Of a stretch of DNA of 19,267 bases, positions 1-8,098 are shown one piece after another. This stretch comes from an uncultured Clostridium sp. (GTDB taxonomy: Bacteria > Bacillota > Clostridia > Lachnospirales > Lachnospiraceae), in contig USBM01000011.1 in the NCBI GenBank assembly GCA_900552885.1, positions 1 through 19,267 of the forward strand, given 5' to 3'. A program made the translations under genes and the position numbers. Every line of letters begins with the position of its first letter. The stretch's first letter is position 1. Below the pieces are notes generated by a model. It did no database searches. It saw nothing but the letters and a program-made list of their open reading frames with translations, and had not been told where the DNA came from.

Positions 1-684
1 GGTTTGATCAAAATTAAGACACCATATAATATAAATGAAAATGTAAGTCTGCCAGCAGTAACGGATGTTGTATGGAAAGACTGGGAAGGAAAGGAATATC
101 AATATATTCCGGCGGGATTCACAAAAAGTATAACATTAACAAGATATAGTATGGGTGATGAAGGGGATGATGCAAAAAAAGACGATCAGGAGAAAGAAGA
201 GAATACGAAGAAGGATAATCCGGCTGGTGAAGCGGATACGAAGAGGGACAATCCGGCTGACAAGAATAATAGTTCAGATAGTGTAGATGGGAAAAAAGAT
301 GATTCTTCACAAAATAATATTCCGCCTAATTCCGAGGAGGGACAAACAACACAAAATACAGGCGGAGACCAGGTGGTAACCACAAAGCCAGATACGGGCG
401 AATCATCCTATAAAAAACCTGGAAAGATTGCTGAACTGAAATTGCTCGTTAAGAAGTCTGGTAAAGTCAGAATTACGTGGGAAAAACCAGCAAAAGGATT
501 CAAATATCAGATTCAGATTTCTGAGAAAAGTAATTTCAAGAAAGCAAAGACGTACTATACGCTCGTTAGAAAGTATACTTTGAAGAACTTGAAAAAGGGA
601 AAGATGTATTATGTACGCATTCGTGCATGTTCAAATGGCAAATATGGAGCCTGGAGTAAGGTGAAGAAAGTGAGAATTAAGTAA
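1..684 (+). CDS. Secreted/surface protein with C-terminal fibronectin type III domain (5' truncated by window edge)
   Basis: The reading frame is open from the first base. A TTG at 4 could be read as a start but has no ribosome site, so the gene most likely begins outside the window. Visible order: about 45 residues of unassigned domain, then a long hydrophilic Lys/Asp/Asn/Ser-rich linker (roughly residues 50-135) containing an imperfect 11-residue repeat based on TKxDNPA, then a fibronectin type III domain (about residues 138-226). The Fn3 domain carries the expected VRITWEKP strand, a YQIQIS strand and YYVRIRA before a terminal KVRIK strand. Such Lys-rich Fn3 modules are common at the C-terminus of exported Lachnospiraceae proteins. 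The next gene, 21 bases after the stop, is also a surface protein. Export and surface location are inferred; no enzyme function is visible. Confidence 0.75.
   Translation, partial: GLIKIKTPYNINENVSLPAVTDVVWKDWEGKEYQYIPAGFTKSITLTRYSMGDEGDDAKKDDQEKEENTKKDNPAGEADTKRDNPADKNNSSDSVDGKKDDSSQNNIPPNSEEGQTTQNTGGDQVVTTKPDTGESSYKKPGKIAELKLLVKKSGKVRITWEKPAKGFKYQIQISEKSNFKKAKTYYTLVRKYTLKNLKKGKMYYVRIRACSNGKYGAWSKVKKVRIK
205..270 (+). repeat. Two imperfect 33-bp tandem repeats in linker of the Fn3 protein
   Basis: Bases 205-237 and 238-270 encode TKKDNPAGEAD and TKRDNPADKNN. The repeats are in frame and diverged, and probably arose by slippage within a low-complexity linker. Confidence 0.55.
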
Positions 685-705
685 CGAGAAACTAAAAGGA
701 GAAAT

Positions 706-2174
706 ATGCAAAGAGTGTAAAAAGCTACATGTTATTAACGGCTATCCTATTAGGAATTGCGATGTGGATGCCGGTAACTGTTAGGGCAAGTGAAGAGAAT
801 GGGACAAGTACGCAGCTGGTATCATCAAGTAAGGGATTTTCTTATGTAGAGAATGAAGATGGTAGTTTGACGATTACAAGCTATTTGGATAAAGAGGCAA
901 CATCTCTTGAGATACCGGAGGAGATTGATGGTAAGCAGGTGACTGCAATTGGGAAGCTGACGTTAGAGGAGCTTTGTCCTTTGGAAGAAGTTACGATACC
1001 GTCATCTGTCAAATCAATAGATAGTCGAGCATTTTGTTATATAATACCCGATATGGATGATGCATGGATAACATTTCCGATTGAAATGCGGACAGAACCG
1101 GGATCGTATGCTGAGGAATGGACTATACATCATGAATATGGTGCCACTATGACAATTGAAAAGGTGTCGCAGAATGGAAATGAAATACAACTCCGGGCGA
1201 AGGTCTTGAATAAAACCTCTCAGGATATTGATGGAAGAATAGATGTCGATATATATAAGGATGATGATTCACGTACCTCTTTTGGAACATATGAGGGAGA
1301 TAGCGTGAAGTTTGAAGATGAGGAATGGAAAGTGCTTTTAAAAGCAAAGGATACGACAGAATTTCTTGTGAATGGAACACTTCCGGATGATTGGGAAGAG
1401 GAAGCCTATATTTCGCTTAGTGTGCAGATACGTAATAATGAGGAAGGAAGAATATCATACGATCTTGTATGCGGCAAAACCTATACTTCCTGGGAGAATA
1501 GGCACGAACATACCTATGGAGATTGGCAGACGACCAAAGAACCAACCTATACAGAAAAGGGATTACGTACTAAGACCTGTACCGGATGTGGTGATGTTGT
1601 GACAGAGGAGATTCCGATGTTGAATAAGCCAGCTGAAACACCGACCAATCCGGATTCACAGAAGCCAGTTGAAACACCGACTAATCCGGTTTCGCAGCAG
1701 CCAACTACGCAACAACCGGTAGCGTCGGCGGAGACTGCACAAATAGGGGAGACGGTTAAGCAGGGAACGGATTCTTATCTGATAACATCTACGGAAGACG
1801 GAAATATGACGGTGACATACAAGGAGTCAGGTAATGAATCTACTAAGGTGGTGACTGTGCCGGATAAAGTAGTAATTGCTGGTAAGGAATATATCGTTAC
1901 GAATATTGCCGCTGATGCGTTCAAGAACAATAAGAAAGTTACCAATATCAAGATAGGTAAGAATATTACGAAGATAGGTAAGAATGCATTTAAGAATTGC
2001 AAGAACTTGAAGAAGATTACAATTACTTCTACTAAATTAACGAAGAAGTCGATTGGTAAGAATGCGTTCAAGGGAACAAATGGAAAACTGGTGGTCAAAG
2101 TACCTAAGAACAAGAAGAAGGAATATGCAAAGTTCTTAAAGGCAAAAGGAAATAAGAAAATCATCATTAAATAG
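706..2174 (+). CDS. BspA-type leucine-rich-repeat surface protein; start codon region apparently frameshifted
   Basis: The intact frame starts at ATG 729 (481 residues) with a hydrophobic signal sequence ending VRA-SE, but that ATG has no ribosome site and the signal lacks its basic N-region. Upstream, AGGAG (697-701) precedes ATG 706, which runs into a stop after four codons. The main frame upstream of 729 reads KSVKSY, and one more A in the A-run at 710-712 would give MQKSVKSYMLL, a normal signal peptide. Domains, numbered from 729: LRR_5-type repeats (about 35-100), a beta-rich middle domain (about 135-260), an H-Y-W...CTGCG module (about 260-297), a Pro/Thr/Gln linker (298-335), a second LRR_5 block (about 340-450) and a Lys-rich C-terminal tail. 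No LPXTG or other anchor is visible. It probably binds other proteins or surfaces; the partner is unknown. The annotated span includes the presumed original start. Confidence 0.75.
1626..1697 (+). repeat. 36-bp tandem duplication encoding KPxETPTNPxSQ
   Basis: Bases 1626-1661 and 1662-1697 encode two 12-residue copies of a Pro/Thr linker that differ at only a few bases. The array sits between the Cys-containing module and the second LRR block, and acts as a spacer. Confidence 0.7.
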
Positions 2175-2296
2175 CGTATGTAAAGGCAACTGGATTGCCG
2201 GAAAAGAATCAAAGAAAATAGTAGCTGACACAGAATGAAGAGATTTGGGACACTCCCGGGGTGATCTTATGAGTAGTACACAGCTCGATTAAATAA

Positions 2297-2329
2297 ATAT
2301 CCCCCTTGTACAATGTGCAAGGGGGATAT
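2297..2329. terminator. Strong hairpin, probable bidirectional terminator
   Basis: The arms at 2297-2311 and 2315-2329 pair over 15 bp, including one wobble pair, around an AAT loop. The core is a perfect ATATCCCCCTTG/CAAGGGGGATAT stem. It lies between two convergent genes. The flanks are only moderately T-rich on either strand, so the direction of action is inferred from position. Confidence 0.75.
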
Positions 2330-2396
2330 TGTTATATCTCAGCAACCTATAATGTTTCATACGTCTGTCCTGCTTACGCTGTGCAAAGGGAATGTT

Positions 2397-2831
2397 TTAA
2401 TCGTTCATGGAGTAAGTCTCTTCTGTCGTCAACAATTCAAATGTAGAAGCCGTAATTGCATCCAGCGCCTTATTCTGATCACTCGTCTTCAGTACGATAG
2501 ACGCATTCTCGTCACCGGACGTCAGTCCGTACATATACTCTACATTGACACCTGCACCAGAAAGGATCGCAAGCAGTTCTCCGAGCTTTCCAACATGTTG
2601 TGTTAATTTGACAGCAATTACATTCGTTGTCATGGCAGAAAGACCGGCTTCTTTTAATACGGTTACGGCTTTGTCCGGATCGGAAAGGATCAGACGGAGC
2701 AATCCGTAGTCGCTGGTATCTGCTAAAGAGACAGATACGATATTGATATTGTTATCCTTAAGAATCTGTGTTACCTGTTCCAGACGTCCGGCACGATTCT
2801 CGATAAATACAGTTAACTGTTTGATAAACAT
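2397..2831 (-). CDS. Tandem ACT-domain protein paired with arylacetate-CoA ligase
   Basis: A 144-residue protein made of two ACT folds: about residues 4-66 (KQLTVFIENRAGRLEQV, then NINIVSVSLADT) and about 71-137 (VIAVKLTQHVGKLGELL, then GVNVEYMYGL). ACT domains bind amino acids or similar small ligands, and each copy has the usual Gly-containing first loop (NRAGRL and HVGKL). There is no catalytic domain, so this is a stand-alone ligand-binding regulator. AGGAGG lies 8 bases before the ATG. It follows the ligase gene by 21 bases in the same direction, so it is almost certainly co-transcribed. This pairing with PaaK-like ligases is seen in many anaerobes, where the protein is thought to sense an aromatic acid or amino acid. 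That role is family-based inference. Confidence 0.88.
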   Translation of the reverse strand: MFIKQLTVFIENRAGRLEQVTQILKDNNINIVSVSLADTSDYGLLRLILSDPDKAVTVLKEAGLSAMTTNVIAVKLTQHVGKLGELLAILSGAGVNVEYMYGLTSGDENASIVLKTSDQNKALDAITASTFELLTTEETYSMND

Positions 2832-2852
2832 AGTAATCCCTCCTATTTGTAA

Positions 2853-4151
2853 TTAGTCTAATTTTCTCTTGTCGATTACACGAACCGCTTTTCCCATGCT
2901 TCGTTCAATAGTCTTAGGCTCTACTAATTTGATCTTTGCGTGTAGGCCGATTGCCTGATGAACGGCATGCTCGATCTTTTTCTGTAAGTTTTCCAATTCC
3001 TTGATCTCGTCTGAGAAGAAACGTTCTTCTACTTCGACTAAGATAGCAAGGGTATCCTGATGATTCACACGGTCTACGATGATCTGGTAGTTAGGAGTGA
3101 TACCATCCACAGTCAGTAATGCTGTCTCTACCTGGCTTGGGAATACATTGACACCACGAATGATCAGCATATCATCCGAACGTCCTGTGAAACGACTGAT
3201 ACGGGCTGTGGTACGTCCGCATTCGCATTTCTCATGTGTGATGCTGGTAAGATCCTTCGTACGATAACGGATCATAGGAATACCTTCCTTGGTAAGTGTT
3301 GTGATAACAAGCTCACCGGTTTCACCATCCGGAACCGGCTTCAATGTCTTTGGATCTACGATCTCCGGGTAGAAATGATCCTCGAAGATGTGTAATCCTC
3401 TGTGGAAATGACAGTCAGTTGCAACACCCGGTCCCATAATTTCAGAAAGACCATAGATATCATGTGCTTCAATGCCGAGACGTTCTTCAATCTGCTTGCG
3501 CATGTTCTCTGTCCAAGGTTCAGCACCGTTCAAGGTAGCTTTTAATTTGATCTTATCTTTAAGACCCCGCTCCTCGATCACCTCTGCAATATGCATCAGG
3601 TAAGAAGGAGTACACATCAGACCGGTTGCGCCGAAGTCGATCATCATATCGATTAACTTCTGTGTGTTACCGGTAGACATTGGCACAACAGTTGCACCAA
3701 GATGCTCTGCACCGTAATGTCCGCCGAGACCGCCGGTAAATAATCCATAGCCATATGCTACCTGGATAATGTCGTTTCTTCCAAGACCTGCCATGGCACA
3801 GCAACGGGCAACACATTCTGCCCATACATCAATATCTTTGCGGGTGTATCCAACAACTGTTGCTTTTCCGGTCGTTCCGGAAGAGGCATGGATACGAACG
3901 ATCTCACTAAGTGGAACGGCAAATAATCCAAATGGATAATTGTCTCTTAAGTCATCCTTCGTAGTAAATGGAAGCTTCTCGATATCTTCAATACCACTGA
4001 TATCTCCCGGTTCTAAACCTGCTTCCTGCATCTTTTTGCGGTATGGCTCAACGTTGTGATAAACACGGCTCACTTCTTTTCTTAAACGGGCACTCTGCAG
4101 ATTGCTCATCTCGTCACGGCTCATACATTCTCTTGCTTCGTTCCAAATCAT
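2853..4151 (-). CDS. paaK: Phenylacetate-CoA ligase family protein (aryl acid:CoA ligase, AMP-forming)
   Basis: A 432-residue adenylate-forming enzyme of full PaaK length. It would join an aryl acid such as phenylacetate or indoleacetate to CoA, using ATP and releasing AMP. Visible motifs: the ATP loop SSGTTGKAT (90-98), YGLSEIMGPG (233-242), RYRTKDLT (295-302), and the hinge region GRSDDMLIIRGVNVFPSQ (323-340). The probable catalytic lysine is K421 in SMGKAVRVIDKR. CECGR (309-313) is a Cys pair often present in this family. AAGGAG precedes the ATG. The gene leads a two-gene unit with the ACT protein. No ring-oxygenase or indolepyruvate oxidoreductase gene is nearby, so aerobic phenylacetate catabolism is unlikely and the real substrate is open. 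A TATAAT (minus strand, 4185-4190) lies upstream but no good -35 was found. Confidence 0.9.
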   Translation of the reverse strand: MIWNEARECMSRDEMSNLQSARLRKEVSRVYHNVEPYRKKMQEAGLEPGDISGIEDIEKLPFTTKDDLRDNYPFGLFAVPLSEIVRIHASSGTTGKATVVGYTRKDIDVWAECVARCCAMAGLGRNDIIQVAYGYGLFTGGLGGHYGAEHLGATVVPMSTGNTQKLIDMMIDFGATGLMCTPSYLMHIAEVIEERGLKDKIKLKATLNGAEPWTENMRKQIEERLGIEAHDIYGLSEIMGPGVATDCHFHRGLHIFEDHFYPEIVDPKTLKPVPDGETGELVITTLTKEGIPMIRYRTKDLTSITHEKCECGRTTARISRFTGRSDDMLIIRGVNVFPSQVETALLTVDGITPNYQIIVDRVNHQDTLAILVEVEERFFSDEIKELENLQKKIEHAVHQAIGLHAKIKLVEPKTIERSMGKAVRVIDKRKLD

Positions 4152-4250
4152 GTTTCCTTCTCCTTGCGTAAATATATTTGTATCATTATAAATCTATTCA
4201 GCCCTTGTTGGTTGTCTTATCCGGACAGGTCTTTGAATAGTTATGATCGT

Positions 4251-4296
4251 GAAAAATTATGCAGGTACTACAAGTAGAAACGGTAATACCTGCATA
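4251..4296 (-). terminator. Rho-independent terminator of the lipoprotein gene
   Basis: Read on the minus strand, a 10-bp stem (TATGCAGGTA at 4296-4287 with TACCTGCATA at 4267-4258) around a 19-base loop is followed at once by ATTTTTC. It lies about 30 bases past the lipoprotein stop codon and upstream of the paaK promoter region, so it separates the two minus-strand units. Confidence 0.8.
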
Positions 4297-4326
4297 TTAA
4301 AAATGCACTGATATGATATTGTCCGG

Positions 4327-5211
4327 TTACTGTGCGGCCTCTGTTGTTTCTGCGTCGGTTGCACCATCTGTCGCATTGGCAGCCTCTGTTGTTTCTGTGT
4401 CGGTTGCACTATCTGTCGCATTGGCGGCTTCTGTTGCCTCTGTGTCGGCTGTGCCATCTGTTGCCTCGACAGCCTCCGTTGCTTCGGTAGCGGATTTGCC
4501 ATCTGATGTTTCGGCATCTGTGTCAGATGCGGTAGGATTCTCGCGGATGTATAAGATATTCTGATCGATCTTAAGGAAATCATCGTCTGTGATATAGTAG
4601 TAATCGTCGGAAGGCTGGATTGGAATCTCTAACACAACCGGATCCATATAACCAGGATCGGCGGTATGTGTTTTCAGGATATCAATGATGCCTTCGGCAA
4701 ATTCTGTCTCGTATTCAACTTCTGTTGTGTTGTTATAATTGCCGTCATCTACTCTGGTGTTGAAATCCTCGATATATTTGACCACCTCATCATAAGATGC
4801 CTCAAGAGTATCTAACGGATATACGGTGAGTTCTAAGGTATACGAATCGTTGTCTTTGTCCTTCTTGACATCGGTTACTTCATACTTGGCATTTGCAAAA
4901 ATAGACTGAGCCAGATAGTAGAATTCAGAAAGAATGGTTCCGTCATCCACTTCCTTCACACCATAATAGTTCATCAGGTTATGTGCCTGATAATCCATGT
5001 TATCTACGTATACGGCTTCTGCATCCTTCTGGGATACGCCGGTTAATGTCATGTAGTCTTTGGATACATTCTTGTAGTTAATATCTAATAAACTGATGGC
5101 ATATCTGGAATATACCTTGGCGCGGCTGTCAAATAAGCTGCACCCACAAAGGGAAAATGCCAGAATGAATATCATAGATAATGTAATTGTCTTCTTAATT
5201 GTAGATTTCAT
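4327..5211 (-). CDS. Lipoprotein of unknown function with Ala/Thr/Glu/Asp-rich repeat tail
   Basis: The start is ATG 5211, because AGGAGG sits 6 bases upstream of it; a longer frame from 5229 would put that site inside the coding sequence. The product is 294 residues. Residues 1-24 form a lipoprotein signal: KKTI, a hydrophobic stretch, then LCGC with Cys24 as the probable lipidated residue. Residues 25 to about 235 form a globular, mixed alpha/beta, acidic domain that I could not assign, containing DYMTLTGVSQKDAE and YYYITDDDFLKID. The C-terminal 50 or so residues are low complexity and contain three 15-residue repeats. The gene diverges from a membrane protein gene with a similar acidic Thr-rich tail, from adjacent promoters, so the two products may work together at the cell surface. 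That link is inference. Confidence 0.8.
   Translation of the reverse strand: MKSTIKKTITLSMIFILAFSLCGCSLFDSRAKVYSRYAISLLDINYKNVSKDYMTLTGVSQKDAEAVYVDNMDYQAHNLMNYYGVKEVDDGTILSEFYYLAQSIFANAKYEVTDVKKDKDNDSYTLELTVYPLDTLEASYDEVVKYIEDFNTRVDDGNYNNTTEVEYETEFAEGIIDILKTHTADPGYMDPVVLEIPIQPSDDYYYITDDDFLKIDQNILYIRENPTASDTDAETSDGKSATEATEAVEATDGTADTEATEAANATDSATDTETTEAANATDGATDAETTEAAQ
4330..4464 (-). repeat. Three 45-bp tandem repeats encoding the lipoprotein tail
   Basis: Each 15-residue unit follows the pattern ATDxxxDxExTEAAx. Units lie at 4464-4420, 4419-4375 and 4374-4330. The repetition leaves other frames open, which produces spurious reading frames on both strands here. Confidence 0.8.
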
Positions 5212-5248
5212 AATAAGCCTCCTGCGCACGCATTAATGAATTGCCTAA

Positions 5249-5277
5249 ATTATAGCATAATTTTACCAGAGTGTCTA
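5249..5277 (-). promoter_or_regulatory. Sigma-A-type promoter of the lipoprotein gene
   Basis: On the minus strand: TAGACA (5277-5272), a 17-base spacer, then TATAAT (5254-5249) preceded by TGC (extended -10). This is 5/6 and 6/6 to consensus. The predicted start leaves a short leader before the AGGAGG and ATG at 5211. Confidence 0.75.
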
Positions 5278-5289
5278 TTGTCTAAATGA

Positions 5290-5318
5290 TTGTAAGTCGT
5301 GGAAAAATATAGTACAAT
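5290..5318 (+). promoter_or_regulatory. Sigma-A-type promoter of the membrane protein-tatD unit
   Basis: TTGTAA (5290-5295), a 17-base spacer, then TACAAT (5313-5318). The two divergent -35 boxes are only 12 bases apart. Transcription from here would give a leader of about 125 bases before ATG 5452. Confidence 0.6.
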
Positions 5319-5451
5319 GGCAACAATGACTATGAAATAAGAAATGCTGTCCGACAAGGGAGATTGTTGCCTGTGCACATTGCATGATCTGCGCAGCTGC
5401 CGGTGACATTTATCCCGGATCTGCGGACGGCAGAGCAGAATGGAGTGTAAT

Positions 5452-7260
5452 ATGAGTAAGAAGAATTATGGAAGTATACCAATTGCCTGCCTGATATCCA
5501 TTGTCTGGTTAGGCATCAATTATTATATCTATTATCCGGCGATTAATATACAGAGTCAGGAATTCTGGGGCTGGCTGTTGTTCCATTCGATCGTGATCGA
5601 CCTGGTTTTTATGTTTACCGGAATTATTGGAAGAAGCCGGAAAGAACGGTTTACGGATGGTGTGAAGAAGAATCTGCGGTATTTTACGAAAGATAATGGA
5701 AGAGTACAGTTGATATTGCTTGTACTGATACCGGTATTTTGTGTATTGGTATTGTTCTTTGGTAACTTGGCAGGGGCAGAGATATTCAATGCGAAGCGGT
5801 ATGCAAAGCTTCTGACCGTGGAACAGAGAGACTTTACAGAAGATATTCCGGAATCGGAGAATGTAGAAAATATTGCATTGATGGATACGAACAGTGCAAG
5901 GATCTTTGGTAATCGAAGAATTGGTTCTCTTTCGGATGTAGTGAGCCAGTATGAGGTAGAGGATGCATATACACAGATTAACTTAAATGATACACCGATG
6001 AAAGTTGCTAACCTGAAATACGCAGACTTTTTCAAATATCTGAGTAACCGGAAGAATGGGATCCCGGGCTATGTGACCGTGAATCCAGTGGATTCCACTT
6101 CGAAGTATGTGAAACTTGACAAAGGAATGAAGTACGTGCCTTCCGGATATTTTAACGATAACATTTACCGGTATGTACAGATGCATAATCCGACCCGTAT
6201 CTTTGATGGCTGTTATTTTGAAGTGAAAGAAGATGGAAGTCCGTGTTATGTGTGTCCGGTGCTTCATGCAAGAATTGGATTGTTCGGGGGAATGGATGTG
6301 AAGGGCGCTGTGCTGTTAGATCCGGTGACCGGAGATATGGAATATTATGATGTGGCAGATATTCCGAACTGGGTAGATCGTGTGTATGATGGTGACCTGT
6401 TAGAGAATAAATTTAACTGGTATGGGGAACTTTCCAATGGATTCTGGAACAGTGTGATCGGTCAGAAAGGTTGTATCCGTGCAACGGATGATTATGGATT
6501 CAAGACGATTGAGGATGATGTATGGATCTATACCGGTGTGACGTCTGTAACGGGGGATGCCTCTAATGTTGGTTTTGTCATGATCAATCAGAGAACCTCT
6601 GAGGCACGATATTATACGATCTCCGGGGCAGAAGAGTATTCGGCAATGGCTTCCGCGGAGGGGGAGGTACAGGAGAAGAATTACAAAGCGTCTTTCCCGA
6701 GCCTGATCAATGTAGACGGTGCGCCGACTTATATTATGGTACTGACGGACAATGCCGGTCTGGTGAAGATGTATGCGATGGTCAATGTGGAGCAGTATAA
6801 CCTGGTTGTGACGGCAGAAAGCCAGGAGGAAGTCTTTGCGAAGTATCGGCAATTGCTGGCAAAGGAAGGAATAGCCGATGCCGATGTGGATCAGGATGTG
6901 GAAGAGACAGAAGATTCCATTCAGACAACATCATTTATTGTGGCAGATATGCAATATGTCACAATGGATGGGGAGTCTTATGTCTATCTGAAGGATTCGG
7001 ATGGAGAGGTTTACAAACAGAAATTTGCAGATGATGAAAGTATTGTAAAGGTATCGGTGGGCGATGAAGTGACCGTCCAGTATGAGAAGAAAGAGAATGG
7101 CATTCACCGGATCATTACGATCGAGATTACACAGAAAGCAGAGACGGTTACGCAGTCTGCGACGACAGAAAGTGCAACAGTCGAAGAGACAGAGGAACAG
7201 GCATCAGAAGAGAAGACGACAGAAAGCAGCAGTACAGAAAAAGAGGATGGCAGTATATGA
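5452..7260 (+). CDS. Three-helix membrane protein with large extracytoplasmic domain, function unknown
   Basis: ATG 5452 is chosen because GGAG (5442-5445) lies 6 bases before it; the in-frame ATG 5440 would place this site inside the gene. The 602-residue product has three hydrophobic segments (about residues 9-29, 40-60 and 85-106), with RSRKER and KK between the second and third on the likely cytoplasmic side. A large soluble domain follows, about residues 107-465, rich in Tyr, Asp and Gly. A smaller beta-rich domain (about 490-560) precedes a Thr/Glu/Ser-rich tail. The topology puts the large domain outside the cell. I do not recognise the family. The stop overlaps the start of tatD (ATGA), which indicates translational coupling. 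The acidic tail resembles that of the divergent lipoprotein. Confidence 0.75.
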   Translation: MSKKNYGSIPIACLISIVWLGINYYIYYPAINIQSQEFWGWLLFHSIVIDLVFMFTGIIGRSRKERFTDGVKKNLRYFTKDNGRVQLILLVLIPVFCVLVLFFGNLAGAEIFNAKRYAKLLTVEQRDFTEDIPESENVENIALMDTNSARIFGNRRIGSLSDVVSQYEVEDAYTQINLNDTPMKVANLKYADFFKYLSNRKNGIPGYVTVNPVDSTSKYVKLDKGMKYVPSGYFNDNIYRYVQMHNPTRIFDGCYFEVKEDGSPCYVCPVLHARIGLFGGMDVKGAVLLDPVTGDMEYYDVADIPNWVDRVYDGDLLENKFNWYGELSNGFWNSVIGQKGCIRATDDYGFKTIEDDVWIYTGVTSVTGDASNVGFVMINQRTSEARYYTISGAEEYSAMASAEGEVQEKNYKASFPSLINVDGAPTYIMVLTDNAGLVKMYAMVNVEQYNLVVTAESQEEVFAKYRQLLAKEGIADADVDQDVEETEDSIQTTSFIVADMQYVTMDGESYVYLKDSDGEVYKQKFADDESIVKVSVGDEVTVQYEKKENGIHRIITIEITQKAETVTQSATTESATVEETEEQASEEKTTESSSTEKEDGSI

Positions 7261-8027
7261 GGATATTTGAGACACATGCACATTATGATGACAAGGCATT
7301 TGATGAGGATAGGAATGTAATCTTAGAGGAAATGCATGCGGGCGGTGTGGAATATATTGTAAATGTCGGTTGTTCCATGCCCAATTCCAGAAGTATTGTG
7401 GAGTTTGTGAAGCAGTATGATTTTCTGTACGGAACGGTTGGCGTTCACCCGGAGGACGCAGCGGGACTGACAGAAGCGGATATGACAGAATTAGAAGAAC
7501 TTTCGAAGAGAGACAAGATCTTAGCGATCGGAGAGATTGGATTGGATTATTATTACGAAGAAGAGACAAAGGAACTGCAGAAGAAGTGGTTTGCCGCCCA
7601 ATTAGAGGTTGCAAAGAGGCGGAATCTTCCGGTCGTTATCCACAGCCGGGATGCGGCAAAAGATACATTGGATATTATGAGAGCAGAACACAACGGACAG
7701 ACTGGAGGAGTGATTCATTGTTTTTCTTATGGTGTAGAGATGGCAAGAGAATATCTGAATATGGGTTATTACATTGGCGTTGGAGGTGTGGTAACATTTA
7801 AGAATGGGAAGAAGCTCAAAGAGGTGGTTGCCTATGCACCGCTTGACCGGATCGTATTAGAGACAGATGCCCCATATCTGGCACCTGTGCCTTACCGTGG
7901 TAAACGCAACTGCTCCCTGTATCTTACAAAAGTAGCAGAGGAGATTGCGGCGATCAAGGGAGTAGATGCTGATACGGTGTATGAGACAACCTTTGCGAAT
8001 GCGAAGAATTTATACCAGATGGTGTGA
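7257..8027 (+). CDS. tatD: TatD family metal-dependent hydrolase (DNase)
   Basis: A 256-residue protein of normal TatD length. TatD enzymes are two-metal TIM-barrel hydrolases, reported as 3'-5' exonucleases or DNases and possible D-aminoacyl-tRNA hydrolases. All expected metal ligands are visible: H7 and H9 (ETHAHYDD), E93 (IGEIGLDYY), H129 (VVIHSRDA), H154 (VIHCFSYG) and D204 (LETDAPYLAP). The start ATG overlaps the stop of the membrane protein gene by the ATGA arrangement, so expression depends on the upstream gene. In many Firmicutes tatD follows metG instead; here its partner is an unknown membrane protein, which is an unusual setting. Confidence 0.95.
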   Translation: MRIFETHAHYDDKAFDEDRNVILEEMHAGGVEYIVNVGCSMPNSRSIVEFVKQYDFLYGTVGVHPEDAAGLTEADMTELEELSKRDKILAIGEIGLDYYYEEETKELQKKWFAAQLEVAKRRNLPVVIHSRDAAKDTLDIMRAEHNGQTGGVIHCFSYGVEMAREYLNMGYYIGVGGVVTFKNGKKLKEVVAYAPLDRIVLETDAPYLAPVPYRGKRNCSLYLTKVAEEIAAIKGVDADTVYETTFANAKNLYQMV

Positions 8028-8098
8028 GAATATGTATCACAGGTTTTAAGGGAAACCCTTATGATGAAGTTGGGAGTTTCCAGATAGGAGAATGCACG

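Noticed and set aside
1775..2212. A 145-codon minus-strand frame with hydrophobic translation
   Set aside because: It is the complement of the Lys-rich LRR region, which reads as Phe/Leu-rich on the other strand; no ribosome site or domain.
4257..4583. Long frames on both strands over the lipoprotein tail (for example 4313-4564 + and 4257-4583 -)
   Set aside because: They arise from the 45-bp repeats, have low-complexity products and lack ribosome sites. The lipoprotein frame has a signal peptide and AGGAGG.
5344..5406. Cys-rich 20-codon ORF in the leader of the membrane protein gene
   Set aside because: No ribosome site precedes the ATG, and a chance ORF of this size is common.
8047..8061. 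Perfect small hairpin TAAGGG-AAA-CCCTTA between tatD and the FliS-like gene
   Set aside because: The stem is 6 bp with no T-run after it, so terminator function is not supported.
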